Notes: generated by a model not told the origin, from the sequence alone. Shown: positions 36,423 through 44,954, counted from the stretch's first letter. The stretch: 64,000 nucleotides of DNA from JBQTKD01 sp052389435 (GCA_052389435.1 JBQTIB010000065.1:3196-67195); one strand, 5' to 3'. Numbers and translations: made by a program.

Positions 36423-36438
36423 GGTAGCGTTCGCTACC
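36423..36438. promoter_or_regulatory. TetR-type operator 2
   Basis: GGTAGCGTTCGCTACC, perfect 7-bp arms, centre-to-centre 21 bases (two helical turns) from operator 1 and 19 bases before the first cassette gene. Confidence 0.75.
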
Positions 36439-36457
36439 GTTAGCGCGAAAGGGTCTC

Positions 36458-37081
36458 ATGAAGGCCTCGGTCGGAGACGGAACGGCGCGCTCGCGGCGCG
36501 CCCGCATTGGCCGGGCCGTCCCGGCGGCACTGCTGGCGCTCGGCCTGTCCGCAACCGGCGTGCTGCTGCTCGGCGGTCAGAGCGATCCCATGGCGGCCGT
36601 CGCGGCGCCGATCGCTCCCGAACCGGCCGGCGCCCCGGCGCTGGTGCCCTATCGCGACGCCGCCGCAGGCTTCGAGTTCGCGCACCCCGCGGCCTGGCAG
36701 CCGCAGGCCATCGCCGGGGGCGTGCTGCTGCGCGTCGGCGGCCAGGACGCGGTCAGCGTCAAACGCACCGAACTGTCCGAACCGGTGGACGCGAGCAACC
36801 TCGCCGACCTGCGCGCGGTCACCGATGCGGTGCTCGGCGCGCCCGAGGCCGGGTTGAGCATGCTGCGGGCCGAAGCGGCGACGCTCGGCGGCCTGCCGGG
36901 GGTGAACTACCTCTACACCTTCCAGTCCGCGGGCCTTCGCGGAGCTCACACGCACTGGTTCGCCTTCCGGGGCACGACGATGTACACCCTGGTGTTCCAG
37001 GCCCTGCCCGACACCGGCTTCGCAGCCCTGGCGACCGATTTCGATCGGGTCGCGAACTCCTTCCGGGTGCTGGACTCCTGA
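36458..37081 (+). CDS. Cassette A gene 1: exported PsbP/DcrB-like protein
   Basis: 207 residues; ATG with GAAAGGG upstream. An Arg-rich start and one hydrophobic segment (about 17-40) give a signal anchor or signal peptide. The remaining 150 residues begin YRDAAAGFEFAHPAAWQPQ, which resembles the first strands of the PsbP/Mog1/DcrB fold, and contain LRGAHTHWFAFRGTTMYTLV and VFQALPDTGF. Paralogue of 39276-39857. Stop overlaps the next start (TGATG). Function unknown. Confidence 0.75.
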   Translation: MKASVGDGTARSRRARIGRAVPAALLALGLSATGVLLLGGQSDPMAAVAAPIAPEPAGAPALVPYRDAAAGFEFAHPAAWQPQAIAGGVLLRVGGQDAVSVKRTELSEPVDASNLADLRAVTDAVLGAPEAGLSMLRAEAATLGGLPGVNYLYTFQSAGLRGAHTHWFAFRGTTMYTLVFQALPDTGFAALATDFDRVANSFRVLDS

Positions 37082-37713
37082 TGGGCCGGCTGACCGGGCG
37101 TGCCGCCGTCGCGGTGGTGGCCGCGATCTCGCTGCTGGCCACCGTGCTGCTCGTGCGCACCGAACGCAACGCCGCCTCGATTCACGATCGGACGTCGAAC
37201 ATCGCGGCGTCCTCGCGCGGCATCAACGGCTCGACGGACTCGCTGCGCGAGTTGGAGCGCACCAACGAACTCGCCGAACAGATCGCCGCCGCGCTCACGC
37301 CGCTCTCGCGGCCCGTCGGTCGCATCGACGAACGGGCCGCCCGCATCGCCGAACTGCTGGCAACGATTCGGACGAGCACGAAGTCCATCGACGGCTCCGC
37401 GGACTCGGTCGACCGCAGCGCCGCGACCATCCGCGCCGGACTCGACGGCATCGCCGCCAGCGCGGCCGACATCGACACCCGCGTCGGCGGCCTCAACGCC
37501 GACGCCGCCCGCATCCTCGCGAATCTGACGCGCATTCAGAAGGGCGTCGGGCTGCTGAACTCCGACCTGGGCGGGACCGCCCGCATCCTCGACGCGATCC
37601 TCGCCGAAGCGCGCGACATCCTCGCCTCCCTCGGCACCACCGAACGGTTGAGCGCGTGCATCGACCGCGGACTCAACGGCACCGGGTCCTGCCCCGCACG
37701 GAGCGGTCCGTGA
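37081..37713 (+). CDS. Cassette A gene 2: single-pass protein with extracytoplasmic helical domain
   Basis: 210 residues. One N-terminal helix (about 7-25) then roughly 170 residues of heptad-like, Ala/Ile/Asp-rich helix (IAELLATIRTSTKSIDGSAD, VGGLNADAARILANLTRI). The end has two cysteines 13 apart: ACIDRGLNGTGSC. No enzymatic motif. Same length as its copy at 39854. Resembles the coiled-coil parts of MCE-associated or chemoreceptor proteins only in composition. Confidence 0.75.
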   Translation: MGRLTGRAAVAVVAAISLLATVLLVRTERNAASIHDRTSNIAASSRGINGSTDSLRELERTNELAEQIAAALTPLSRPVGRIDERAARIAELLATIRTSTKSIDGSADSVDRSAATIRAGLDGIAASAADIDTRVGGLNADAARILANLTRIQKGVGLLNSDLGGTARILDAILAEARDILASLGTTERLSACIDRGLNGTGSCPARSGP

Positions 37714-38396
37714 CCTTCGACGAACAGGAGTGGGACGCCGACCAGGGTTCGGCGCTGCACCGCTGGTTGACCGCGTGGGTCGGCATCGGGGTGGCGATCG
37801 TCGCGGTCGTGGCGATTTTCCTCGTGCTCATCGGCAATTCGCTCGGGCGGATCGACGAGAACCTCGCCGCCGCGGACGTCGCGGTGGACAACGTCTCCGG
37901 AAGCGCGCAGGCCCTGCCCGACCAGGTCGATCGGGTCAATCGCTCGCTTGCGGTCGTGGAGGCGGCGCTGCAGGTGCTGCCCCGAGACACCGAGTCCATC
38001 GCGGAGAATCTGAGCCGCATCGTCGAGGCGCTGCAGCTGATCGAGGCCGACCTCGGTGGCGCCGCTCCGAAGCTGGCCACCACCGCGGACAACCTCGAAG
38101 CGTCCGCGACCCTCGTCGGACCGATCGGGGTCAACCTGGAGAAGGCCTCGGCCCTGCTGGAACGGATCCTGGCCAGTACCGGCGGGATGCACGCCTCCCT
38201 GCAGGCCATCGACGGCAAGGGCCGCACCGGGATCGTCGGCGTGCGCGCGAACCTCGCCACCGTCAACCGGGTGCTGACCGCGGTCCGCGGCGACCTCGGA
38301 GACATCCTGTCCACCAACGGCCGCATCAACGGCCACCTGGAGCGGGTCTGCAAGTCCCCGGCGGTCGGCCTGCGCGGCGGACCGCAGCCGTGCTGA
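37710..38396 (+). CDS. Cassette A gene 3: single-pass protein with extracytoplasmic helical domain
   Basis: 228 residues; GTG start overlaps the previous stop (GTGA). Acidic cytoplasmic tail, one helix (about 23-45), then helical repeats with NRSLAVVEAALQVLPRDTES and ILASTGGMHASLQAIDGKGR. Ends RVCKSPAVGLRGGPQPC: two cysteines, the last residue being Cys. The copy at 40486 has the same length and the same end pattern. Confidence 0.75.
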   Translation: MTFDEQEWDADQGSALHRWLTAWVGIGVAIVAVVAIFLVLIGNSLGRIDENLAAADVAVDNVSGSAQALPDQVDRVNRSLAVVEAALQVLPRDTESIAENLSRIVEALQLIEADLGGAAPKLATTADNLEASATLVGPIGVNLEKASALLERILASTGGMHASLQAIDGKGRTGIVGVRANLATVNRVLTAVRGDLGDILSTNGRINGHLERVCKSPAVGLRGGPQPC

Positions 38397-39064
38397 ACCG
38401 CCGCAGCCCTCGAGGCGAACGCTGGTCCGACGGGCGCGCCGCCCCGCTCAACCTCGTCCTGGTCGTCGTTTTCGCCCTGTTGGCCGTCGTGCTGCTGACG
38501 AAGACGGCCTTCGACGCCCGGGGAATCGGCGCGGACATCGACCGGCGGATCACCCCGCAGCTCAGCGCCGTCGACGGCGATCTGGACACGCTGCCGGCGC
38601 TGGACCGCACCGGCGCCCTGGCCGAGGACATCGCGACGACGATCCTGCCCATCGCAGAGTCGCTCGGGCGGGCCGCGGACGCGATGGCGGCGAGCGCCCG
38701 AGACGCGGAGGGAGTAGGGGCCGACGCCGCGGCAATCCGGGAGAACGTCGCCGGCATCGACGCGTCCGTGGCCGCGATCCGTGCCTCGCTGGTGGAGTTG
38801 GGACCGATCGTCGTGGGAATCCTCGACGGCACCGGGGACATCGCCCGCAACCTCGCGGGTGCCCGCGTCGCGACCGATCGCGCCGCCGCCACCCTGGCCC
38901 GGGTGCTCGCCACCCTGCGCGGAGTCGTCGTCGACGCCGCGGCGATGCGAGCGGTCGTGGCGAGAATCGAGGCGTCGCAGGCTCGCATCGAGCGCCACGG
39001 CGCCAGTGCGGCGGCGGCCAAGGTGCTCGACTGTCCCGCCGATTCCCGGTCCTGCGTCCCGTAG
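38390..39064 (+). CDS. Cassette A gene 4: single-pass protein with extracytoplasmic helical domain
   Basis: 224 residues; GTG start overlaps the previous stop by seven bases, exactly as in cassette B. Basic N-terminus, one helix (about 21-38), helical region with AEDIATTILPIAESLGRAAD and VGILDGTGDIARNLAGA, and a C-terminal LDCPADSRSCVP with two cysteines seven apart. Confidence 0.75.
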   Translation: MLNRRSPRGERWSDGRAAPLNLVLVVVFALLAVVLLTKTAFDARGIGADIDRRITPQLSAVDGDLDTLPALDRTGALAEDIATTILPIAESLGRAADAMAASARDAEGVGADAAAIRENVAGIDASVAAIRASLVELGPIVVGILDGTGDIARNLAGARVATDRAAATLARVLATLRGVVVDAAAMRAVVARIEASQARIERHGASAAAAKVLDCPADSRSCVP

Positions 39065-39275
39065 ATCCGGGGGCGGGGCGATGGGTGCCAACCGCCGTGA
39101 TCGACCCCTTCCCGGGGCGCTCCCCGACCAACCCGGACAATCCCCCGTCGCGCCGTAATTCCCCTATTCCGTAGGGCTTTTCGGATTCGAACGAACCTTT
39201 CCATTTGCCCGACCGAGCACCTTTGGTCCGTTGTAGCGTGACCGCGTTGTGACAACGGGGGAAGGCGCGGAGGCA

Positions 39276-39857
39276 ATGGGCGGTACGGGGCGCAGGGGCC
39301 GCACACGGTCGAGAATCGCGACGGGGGTGCTGCTGCTCGGGGCGATGGCGGCGAGCAACGCGTGGATCGTCGCGCGTGCCTCCGAGGACGCGCCGGCCGC
39401 CGCAACCCCGCCTCTGGCGTCCTACCGCGACCCCGTTGCCGGGTTCGCGATCGACCATCCCGTGGGCTGGCGTGCGGAGCCGATCGGTGGCGGGGTGCTG
39501 TTCCGTCTCGGCGGCCGGGACGCCGTGAGCGTCAAGCGCACCACCCTGGCCCGGCCGGTGAACGGGACCAACGTGGCGGACATGCGGGCGGTAACCGACG
39601 CGGTGCTCACCGCCCCCGAGGCGGGTCTGAACGTCGTGGCCGCCAAGCCGACGACGCTCGGCGGCCTGCCGGGCATGCACTACCTCTACACCTTCTCCGC
39701 CAAGGGCCTGCGGGGAGCGCACACGCACTGGTTCGCCTTCTCCGGCACCACGATGTACACCGTGGTGTTCCAGGCCCTGCCGGACACGCGCCTCGCGGCG
39801 CTGGCGCCGACCTTCGACGCGGTCGCCGCCTCCTTCCGCGTCCTGGACGCCCGGTGA
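39276..39857 (+). CDS. Cassette B gene 1: exported PsbP/DcrB-like protein
   Basis: 193 residues from ATG 39276 with GGGGAAGG upstream; an in-frame GTG at 39249 would add nine residues. Hydrophobic segment at about 13-32. SYRDPVAGFAIDHPVGWRAE, then LRGAHTHWFAFSGTTMYTVV and VFQALPDTRL match cassette A gene 1 block by block. The 211 bases before it carry an AT-richer patch (39160-39210) that may hold an own promoter; no copy of the TetR palindrome is present there. Confidence 0.75.
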   Translation: MGGTGRRGRTRSRIATGVLLLGAMAASNAWIVARASEDAPAAATPPLASYRDPVAGFAIDHPVGWRAEPIGGGVLFRLGGRDAVSVKRTTLARPVNGTNVADMRAVTDAVLTAPEAGLNVVAAKPTTLGGLPGMHYLYTFSAKGLRGAHTHWFAFSGTTMYTVVFQALPDTRLAALAPTFDAVAASFRVLDAR

Positions 39858-40486
39858 GTCGCCTGCCCGGAGCGGCCTTGGGCTGGATCGGCGTCCTGGC
39901 CGTCACCGCCGCGGCGTCCACCGGCGCGGGACTGCTCGTGCACGCGGAGCGGACGACCTCCTCGATCAACGCCCGCACCTCCGCGATCGCCGAGGCCTCG
40001 CGCGGCATCGACGCCTACGCGGGCTCGACGGGGCAACTCGAGCAGACCAACAGGCTCGCGATGTCCATCGCGGGAGCGCTGCTGCCGCTGACCGGTCCCA
40101 CGGGCGAGATCGACGGCCGCTCCGCCCGCATCGCCGAGTTGCTCGCCGGCATTCGGGACGCCACCGCTTCGATCGACACCTCCGCGATCTCGCTGGACCG
40201 AAGCGCCGGCGACATCCGGGCGGGGTTGGCCGCGGTGGACACCGGGATCGCCGCTCGCGTCGGCGGATTGAACGCCGACGCAGCTCGGATTCTGGCGAAT
40301 CTGACGCAGATTCAGCGGGGGGTCGACCTCATCGCGGCCGAGCTGCCGGCCACCGCGCGGATCCTCGACGGGATCCTGACCGAGGGACGGGACCTGCTGA
40401 CGACGTTCGGCCAGACCGAGCGGCTGGTGAGCTGCATCGACCGCGGGCTGAACGGCGGCGGCACCTGTACGAGGCGGGGCCGGTAG
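39854..40486 (+). CDS. Cassette B gene 2: single-pass protein with extracytoplasmic helical domain
   Basis: 210 residues; GTG start overlaps the previous stop (GTGA). Helix at about 8-27, then IAELLAGIRDATASIDTSA and VGGLNADAARILANLTQI (16 residues identical to cassette A up to LT). Ends SCIDRGLNGGGTCTRRGR with two cysteines at the same spacing as cassette A gene 2. Confidence 0.75.
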   Translation: MSRLPGAALGWIGVLAVTAAASTGAGLLVHAERTTSSINARTSAIAEASRGIDAYAGSTGQLEQTNRLAMSIAGALLPLTGPTGEIDGRSARIAELLAGIRDATASIDTSAISLDRSAGDIRAGLAAVDTGIAARVGGLNADAARILANLTQIQRGVDLIAAELPATARILDGILTEGRDLLTTFGQTERLVSCIDRGLNGGGTCTRRGR

Positions 40487-41172
40487 TGGAGGAGGCGCAG
40501 ACCTACTGGGATCCAGAGCCTGACCCGCAGCCCCGGCGGCGCCGGACGGCCTGGATCGCCCTGGGAACGGCCTCCTTCGCCGGGTTCGCCGTGTTCCTCG
40601 CGTTGATCGGCACGTCCCTGACCCGCATCGACTCCGACCTGCGCACCACCGGCGTCGCCGTCGACGGCATGTCCGGTCGCGCGCAGGGCGTGCCCGCCCA
40701 ACTCGAACGCGTCAACCGTTCGCTGGCCATCGTCGAGGCCGCGCTGCAGGTGCTGCCGCGCGACACCGAGAAGATCGCCGCGAACCTCGGCGAGATCGTC
40801 GCGGCGTTGGAACTCGTGCGGTCCGACCTGTCCGGAGCCGCCCCGCGGCTGGCGAACACCGCGGAGAACCTGGAGCCGTCGGCGGAGATGCTCGCCGGGC
40901 TCGGCACCAGCCTCGAGCGGACCACCGCGTTGCTCGAACGGATCCTGCGCAGCACCGGTGGCGTCGGCGCGGGCGTCGAGGCGATCCGCGGCAACGGGCG
41001 CTCGGGGCTGTCCGGGGTGCGCCGCGACGTCGTGGCCGTCAACTCCGTTCTGCGTGGGGTTCGCGGGGACCTCGGCGACATCGGCGACACCGGCGAGCGC
41101 ATCAACGGCCACCTTCGCAACGTCTGCCGTTCGCCGGCGGTCACCCTGCGCGGCGGCGCGCAGCCGTGCTGA
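40486..41172 (+). CDS. Cassette B gene 3: single-pass protein with extracytoplasmic helical domain
   Basis: 228 residues; GTG overlaps the previous stop by one base. Tail with PEPDPQPRRRR, helix at about 23-42, VEAALQVLPRDTEKIAANLG and ILRSTGGVGAGVEAI, end NVCRSPAVTLRGGAQPC. Same length and cysteine pattern as cassette A gene 3. Confidence 0.75.
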   Translation: MEEAQTYWDPEPDPQPRRRRTAWIALGTASFAGFAVFLALIGTSLTRIDSDLRTTGVAVDGMSGRAQGVPAQLERVNRSLAIVEAALQVLPRDTEKIAANLGEIVAALELVRSDLSGAAPRLANTAENLEPSAEMLAGLGTSLERTTALLERILRSTGGVGAGVEAIRGNGRSGLSGVRRDVVAVNSVLRGVRGDLGDIGDTGERINGHLRNVCRSPAVTLRGGAQPC

Positions 41173-41852
41173 ACCGCATCCGCCGTCGGCGAGGCGAACG
41201 AGCCGGCGGTCGCCGCCGCCCGGAGCCGGGCGGAGTGTGCCTGGCGGTCGCCGCGGCGTTCGCGCTCGTGGCGGCGCTGACCTCGGCTTCTGCGCTACGG
41301 GACTCACGGGGCGTCAGTTCCGATCTCCGCAACGGCATTGCGCCCCGTTTCGTCGCCGCCGACGCCGACCCGGCCGTGGTGGCGCTGCTGGAACGCACGG
41401 GAATGCTGGCCGAGGACTTCGCGATCGGGATGCTGCCGATCGCCGCGCGTCTGGGCCGCGCGGCCGACGCCACGACCGCCGCGGCCGCCGACGCCGAGTC
41501 CATCCGCGACCACGTGGGTTCGATCCGCGACTCCTTCGCGGGCGCCGACGGCTCCACCGCGTCGGTCTCGGAGCTGGCGACGGCCCTCGCGCCGGCGATC
41601 GTCGCGGTCTTCGACGGCACCGGGGACATCGCCACCGCCCTGGCCGGCGCGCAGCGACGTTCCACCGAGGCTGCGCAGGCACTCGAACGCGTCCTGCGCG
41701 AACTCGGCGGCTTCGCCACCGACGTCGGTTCGCTGCGCGAACGCACCAGGGCGATCGAGGCGGCACTCAAGCGCATCGAGGAGCACGGCTCCCGCATCGC
41801 CTCGGCCCGACCGCTGGACTGCCCGCGCTCCGTGGTCGCCTGCCTGCCCTGA
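41166..41852 (+). CDS. Cassette B gene 4: single-pass protein with extracytoplasmic helical domain
   Basis: 228 residues; GTG start overlaps the previous stop by seven bases. Very Arg-rich cytoplasmic tail (about 22 residues), one helix, AEDFAIGMLPIAARLGRAAD, VAVFDGTGDIATALAGAQ and the end LDCPRSVVACLP with two cysteines. Followed by a terminator, so the cassette block ends here. Confidence 0.75.
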   Translation: MLNRIRRRRGERAGGRRRPEPGGVCLAVAAAFALVAALTSASALRDSRGVSSDLRNGIAPRFVAADADPAVVALLERTGMLAEDFAIGMLPIAARLGRAADATTAAAADAESIRDHVGSIRDSFAGADGSTASVSELATALAPAIVAVFDGTGDIATALAGAQRRSTEAAQALERVLRELGGFATDVGSLRERTRAIEAALKRIEEHGSRIASARPLDCPRSVVACLP

Positions 41853-41866
41853 CCGCCCATTCGCCT

Positions 41867-41910
41867 GCGTCCGCTCAGGGGTGACCCATAGTTCACGGTT
41901 GAGCGGACGC
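41867..41910. terminator. Hairpin terminator closing the cassette block
   Basis: GCGTCCGCTCA / TGAGCGGACGC (11 bp, perfect) with an inner GTGA/TCAC stem. Lies between cassette B gene 4 and the convergent HAD gene. Confidence 0.75.
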
Positions 41911-41928
41911 GCGGGCATCTCAGGCGCG

Positions 41929-42582
41929 TCAGGTGAGGAGGGCGCCCAGGTCGGCGGCGGTCACCCCGAGGAGGGTGCTCGCCAGAGTTCGGCCCGGCCC
42001 GGGAGCGAGCGGCAGGACGTGTTCGACGGCGAGGGTGGGCACGCCCGCGGCCACGGCCGCGGCGACTCCGCGGGGGGAGTCCTCGATCGCGACGCAGTCC
42101 TTCGGTTGCGCGCCGAGCAGGCGAGCGGCCAGCAGGAACGGCTCGGGATCGGGTTTGGGTCGGTCGACCTCGTCGCCGGTCACCAGGGCGGAGAAGGTGC
42201 CCTCGGGCAGGCCGTCGAGGACGGCTTCGGCGAAGATCCGCCAGGACATCGTGACCAGCGCGCAGGGGATGCCGAGTGCGCGCAGCTCGGTCAGCAGCGC
42301 CTCCGCGCCCGGCCGCCACGGGATGTGCGCCCGGGTCCGCGCCACCACTCCGTCGAGCAGGAGGTGCACGATCTCCGCCGGCTCGAGCGGCACCTTCCCG
42401 TGCTCGGCGATGTACTTCGCCGACTCGATCAGGTCGCCTCCGACGAGCTGGTGCGCGTGGTGCTGCGACCACGTCCCGCCGAAGGACTCGACCAGCGCGT
42501 ACTCGCACTCGATCCAGTACGGCTCGCTGTCGACCAGGGTGCCGTCCATGTCCCACAGAACGGCGGCGGGGAGCTTGTTCAC
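41929..42582 (-). CDS. HAD-superfamily hydrolase (beta-phosphoglucomutase/phosphatase-like)
   Basis: 217 residues from GTG. Motif I WDMDGTLVDSE (nucleophile Asp and acid/base Asp), motif II VTMS, motif III Lys in RPKPDPEPF, motif IV AIEDSPRGV. Cap type 1. Acts on small phosphorylated metabolites; substrate unknown. Stop lies 13 bases before the end of the Rv3235-like gene's frame on the same strand. Confidence 0.9.
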   Translation of the reverse strand: MNKLPAAVLWDMDGTLVDSEPYWIECEYALVESFGGTWSQHHAHQLVGGDLIESAKYIAEHGKVPLEPAEIVHLLLDGVVARTRAHIPWRPGAEALLTELRALGIPCALVTMSWRIFAEAVLDGLPEGTFSALVTGDEVDRPKPDPEPFLLAARLLGAQPKDCVAIEDSPRGVAAAVAAGVPTLAVEHVLPLAPGPGRTLASTLLGVTAADLGALLT

Positions 42583-42595
42583 GATGGGACCGAAC

Positions 42596-43096
42596 CTATC
42601 GCTGGCGCGGGAGGAAGCCGGTGTCGAGGTGGGTGCACACCCAGCGCTCGTGGCGGACCTCGAGGCGTAGGGCCAGGAGGTGGGAGTGGCCGGCGCCGCG
42701 GAGGGTTGCGGCGACCTCGAGGGCTCGCGGTGCGACGGGTTGGACGTGGATCGTGGGCACGGCGTAGCGGCCCGGAGACAGGCGCACGGCGAGGAGCAGG
42801 CGCCGGTGGGCGTTGCCGGTGAAGCCGTAGCGCAGCTGCACCGGCGGACGGGTGCCGCTCAGGGCCTCGGCGACCGCCCGCGTCAGCGCGCCGGCACGCT
42901 GCATCGCTGCGATGTCCGGGCCGTCCGGTGCGGGCCGGCGGCTTCGGGGAATCGCGGCCGCGAACTTCAGCGGCAGCACGCCCTGGCCGACGCTCTCGCC
43001 ACCGGGCCGGATCCACGCCCGGTCGACGGCGTCGTAGGGCGGATTCGGATCGGGCGCGGGCAGCACACGAGGCATTCGGACGAGCACGTCGGACAC
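42596..43096 (-). CDS. Rv3235-family protein
   Basis: 166 residues from GTG 43096 with a GGGGGG run upstream. N-terminal half is Pro/Arg-rich; the C-terminal half holds AAMQRAGALTRAVAEALSGTRP, VQLRYGF and the conserved end RHERWVCTHLDTG. Rv3235-like genes sit near secA across actinobacteria; a cytoplasmic adaptor role has been supposed but not shown. Confidence 0.75.
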   Translation of the reverse strand: MSDVLVRMPRVLPAPDPNPPYDAVDRAWIRPGGESVGQGVLPLKFAAAIPRSRRPAPDGPDIAAMQRAGALTRAVAEALSGTRPPVQLRYGFTGNAHRRLLLAVRLSPGRYAVPTIHVQPVAPRALEVAATLRGAGHSHLLALRLEVRHERWVCTHLDTGFLPRQR

Positions 43097-43219
43097 GGCG
43101 GGACCCCCCAGGCCACGGCGCGCGTCCCGGCGGGCGCGCGTCCATCGGTACAGAGTCGTTCGGCGCGCGCCTGATACATCAGACTGAGCCGAATCGATCA
43201 CGGCGTTGGAAGGAACTGG

Positions 43220-43708
43220 GTGCGGGTCTACCTGCCGCTCACTCTCGTCGACCTGGCGAGCGTGGAGTCCACGGGCGAAGTGCCCGCCGGAGCGACCGCC
43301 TTCGCGGTGACCCCGGCGCTACGGGAGTGGTACGCCTCCGGCGACGCCGAGGAACTCGAGTACGCCGCGCTCTCCGACGCCGCGGAGGAGTCGCTGCGCC
43401 GCCTGGCCGCCGACCCCAGCGCCCCGCGCCGCCGGGTCGTGGTCGCGGCCGACGTCCCCGACGACGCGGTCCGCAACACCCCGCACCTGCACGCCGCCGC
43501 CGTCGTCCTCGACTGCGCGGTCCGCCGCCGCGACCTCGCCTCGGTCCACGTCGACGACCCGGCCGCCACCGCCGACATCGCCGCGGCCGCGGCCGCAATC
43601 GGCGCCGCCGATGCGGGCGACGAGGACGCGCGCTTCCTCGTCGACGGCACCGCCGACCTCGACCTCGGCTGGTACGGGGTGCAGGAGATCGCCTCGCTGC
43701 TCGGCTGA
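43220..43708 (+). CDS. DUF6912 family protein
   Basis: 162 residues from GTG with GGAAGG upstream. MRVYLPLTLVDLASV at the start, AVTPALREWYASGDAEELEYAAL, RRVVVAADVPDDAV and the end DLDLGWYGVQEIASLL match the full-length actinobacterial family usually found near secA. Cytoplasmic, function unknown. Divergent from the Rv3235-like gene. Confidence 0.82.
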   Translation: MRVYLPLTLVDLASVESTGEVPAGATAFAVTPALREWYASGDAEELEYAALSDAAEESLRRLAADPSAPRRRVVVAADVPDDAVRNTPHLHAAAVVLDCAVRRRDLASVHVDDPAATADIAAAAAAIGAADAGDEDARFLVDGTADLDLGWYGVQEIASLLG

Positions 43709-43831
43709 TGTCCGAGGGGCACAACGCTTCCGCGGAAACTTCGTGAGGTCGATTCGGATTCGTCTGGTGTCGTTCCGACCGAACGAGTCAGGATGTCCGC
43801 GGGCCGCGAAGCGAGCGGGAGCGATCGATGG

Positions 43832-44524
43832 TCAGTGACCGCGGGCGGATGCGGCTTCGCAATCGGGAGCGCGAGTCTCGGGAGCGGTTGCGGGACGCGA
43901 GCGACGACATCGACGTGGACGAGGCGACGCGAGAGATCGAGGGTTGAGCGCCCTCCGGCGCTCACCCACGAGCACAGTTGAAACGCCTGGGACCGGGGCG
44001 GAGCGTGGAGGTCGTTGCTCCCCTTGCAACCGTGTTCCGCAGTGGCCCGGCGGTCCGGCGGACTCAGCCGCGCTCGGCGACGAGAGCCGTCGAGCCGGGT
44101 TCCAACTCCCGGCCCGGGTCCAGGCGAACCTGGCCTCCGCGGGCGGCGGCGGGCCCGCGACGGCCAGCAGCGCGCGTCGGCTCGCCAGGTCGATCTCCGC
44201 CACCGGCGTCGTCGGCGGCCATTGGCCGCGAAGCTCCAGGGCTCGGCGGACGAAGTCGGCGTTGGCGAGACGCTCCACGGAGCGGACGTCCTCGACACGG
44301 ACGGCCACGACGCCGTCGCGGCTGATCCTGTCGCCGCTCTCGACGAGCAGGACCCACTTGGCCCCCACCGCCATCACGTAGCCCTCGAGCCGGTCGGAGT
44401 TCCGGATGTCGCGCTCGATGCGGACGTAGTCCAAGCCGCGTTGCGCGTTCGACAGCGCCCTGCGTCGTGCTCGGTCGTTCCGCGTCCGGGTTCGGGTCGG
44501 CTTCACGCCGCCAGGCTGGCCCAT
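43832..44524 (-). CDS. Uncharacterised protein with a possibly eroded C-terminus
   Basis: About 230 residues if started at ATG 44524 (no ribosome site; GTG 44503 also possible). The first 140 residues look like a conserved actinobacterial hypothetical: NAQRGLDYVRIERDIRNSDR, EGYVMAVGAKWVLLVES, VAVRVEDVRSVER, FVRRALELRGQWPP. After ARFAWTRAGSWNP the sequence becomes low-complexity Arg/Pro/Ser to the stop, which may mean a lost stop or frameshift. Confidence 0.5.
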   Translation of the reverse strand: MGQPGGVKPTRTRTRNDRARRRALSNAQRGLDYVRIERDIRNSDRLEGYVMAVGAKWVLLVESGDRISRDGVVAVRVEDVRSVERLANADFVRRALELRGQWPPTTPVAEIDLASRRALLAVAGPPPPAEARFAWTRAGSWNPARRLSSPSAAESAGPPGHCGTRLQGEQRPPRSAPVPGVSTVLVGERRRALNPRSLASPRPRRCRRSRPATAPETRAPDCEAASARGH

Positions 44525-44708
44525 CCGATCGCCCGGCGCCGGCGGACTTTCGGCCGAGGCTGCCGGAAACGTGACGGCCGGGTGACCTTCCGGCGCCGGG
44601 CGGTGAACGTTGGGGGAGCGGTCGGTCCGGCGGGTTCCCGGGGCGGGTCGGGGCGTGTCACGGTCGCGATGCGGCCAGGACGCCGCCCAACCGCTTGGGG
44701 AGGCAATC

Positions 44709-44954
44709 GTGTTTTTCGTCGAGGTGCTCGAACTCGTCGTCGGCGAACCCACCGTGCTCGAGGAATGGCCCGGGCTGCCGGTCCCGCCCGTCGTCACCGA
44801 GGAAGGCGACCTCTGGTCGGTCGACGAGGGCGGCAACCTGGTGCTCCTGCTCGCCGAGCAGGGCGAGTGGTGGGCGGCGCGCACCACCGAGGTCGCCACC
44901 GGCGCCACCACGATGCTTCCGTCCGCGCGTCAGGCCGCCGTCCAGACTCGCTGA
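44709..44954 (+). CDS. Small acidic cytoplasmic protein
   Basis: 81 residues from GTG with a perfect GGGGAGG site. VFFVEVLELVVGEPTVLEEW, then DLWSVDEGGNLVLLLAEQGE and WWAARTTEVATGAT suggest a small beta-rich fold. No family recognised. Divergent from the gene at 44524; the intervening 184 bases contain two CCGGCGCCGG palindromes. Confidence 0.6.
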   Translation: MFFVEVLELVVGEPTVLEEWPGLPVPPVVTEEGDLWSVDEGGNLVLLLAEQGEWWAARTTEVATGATTMLPSARQAAVQTR

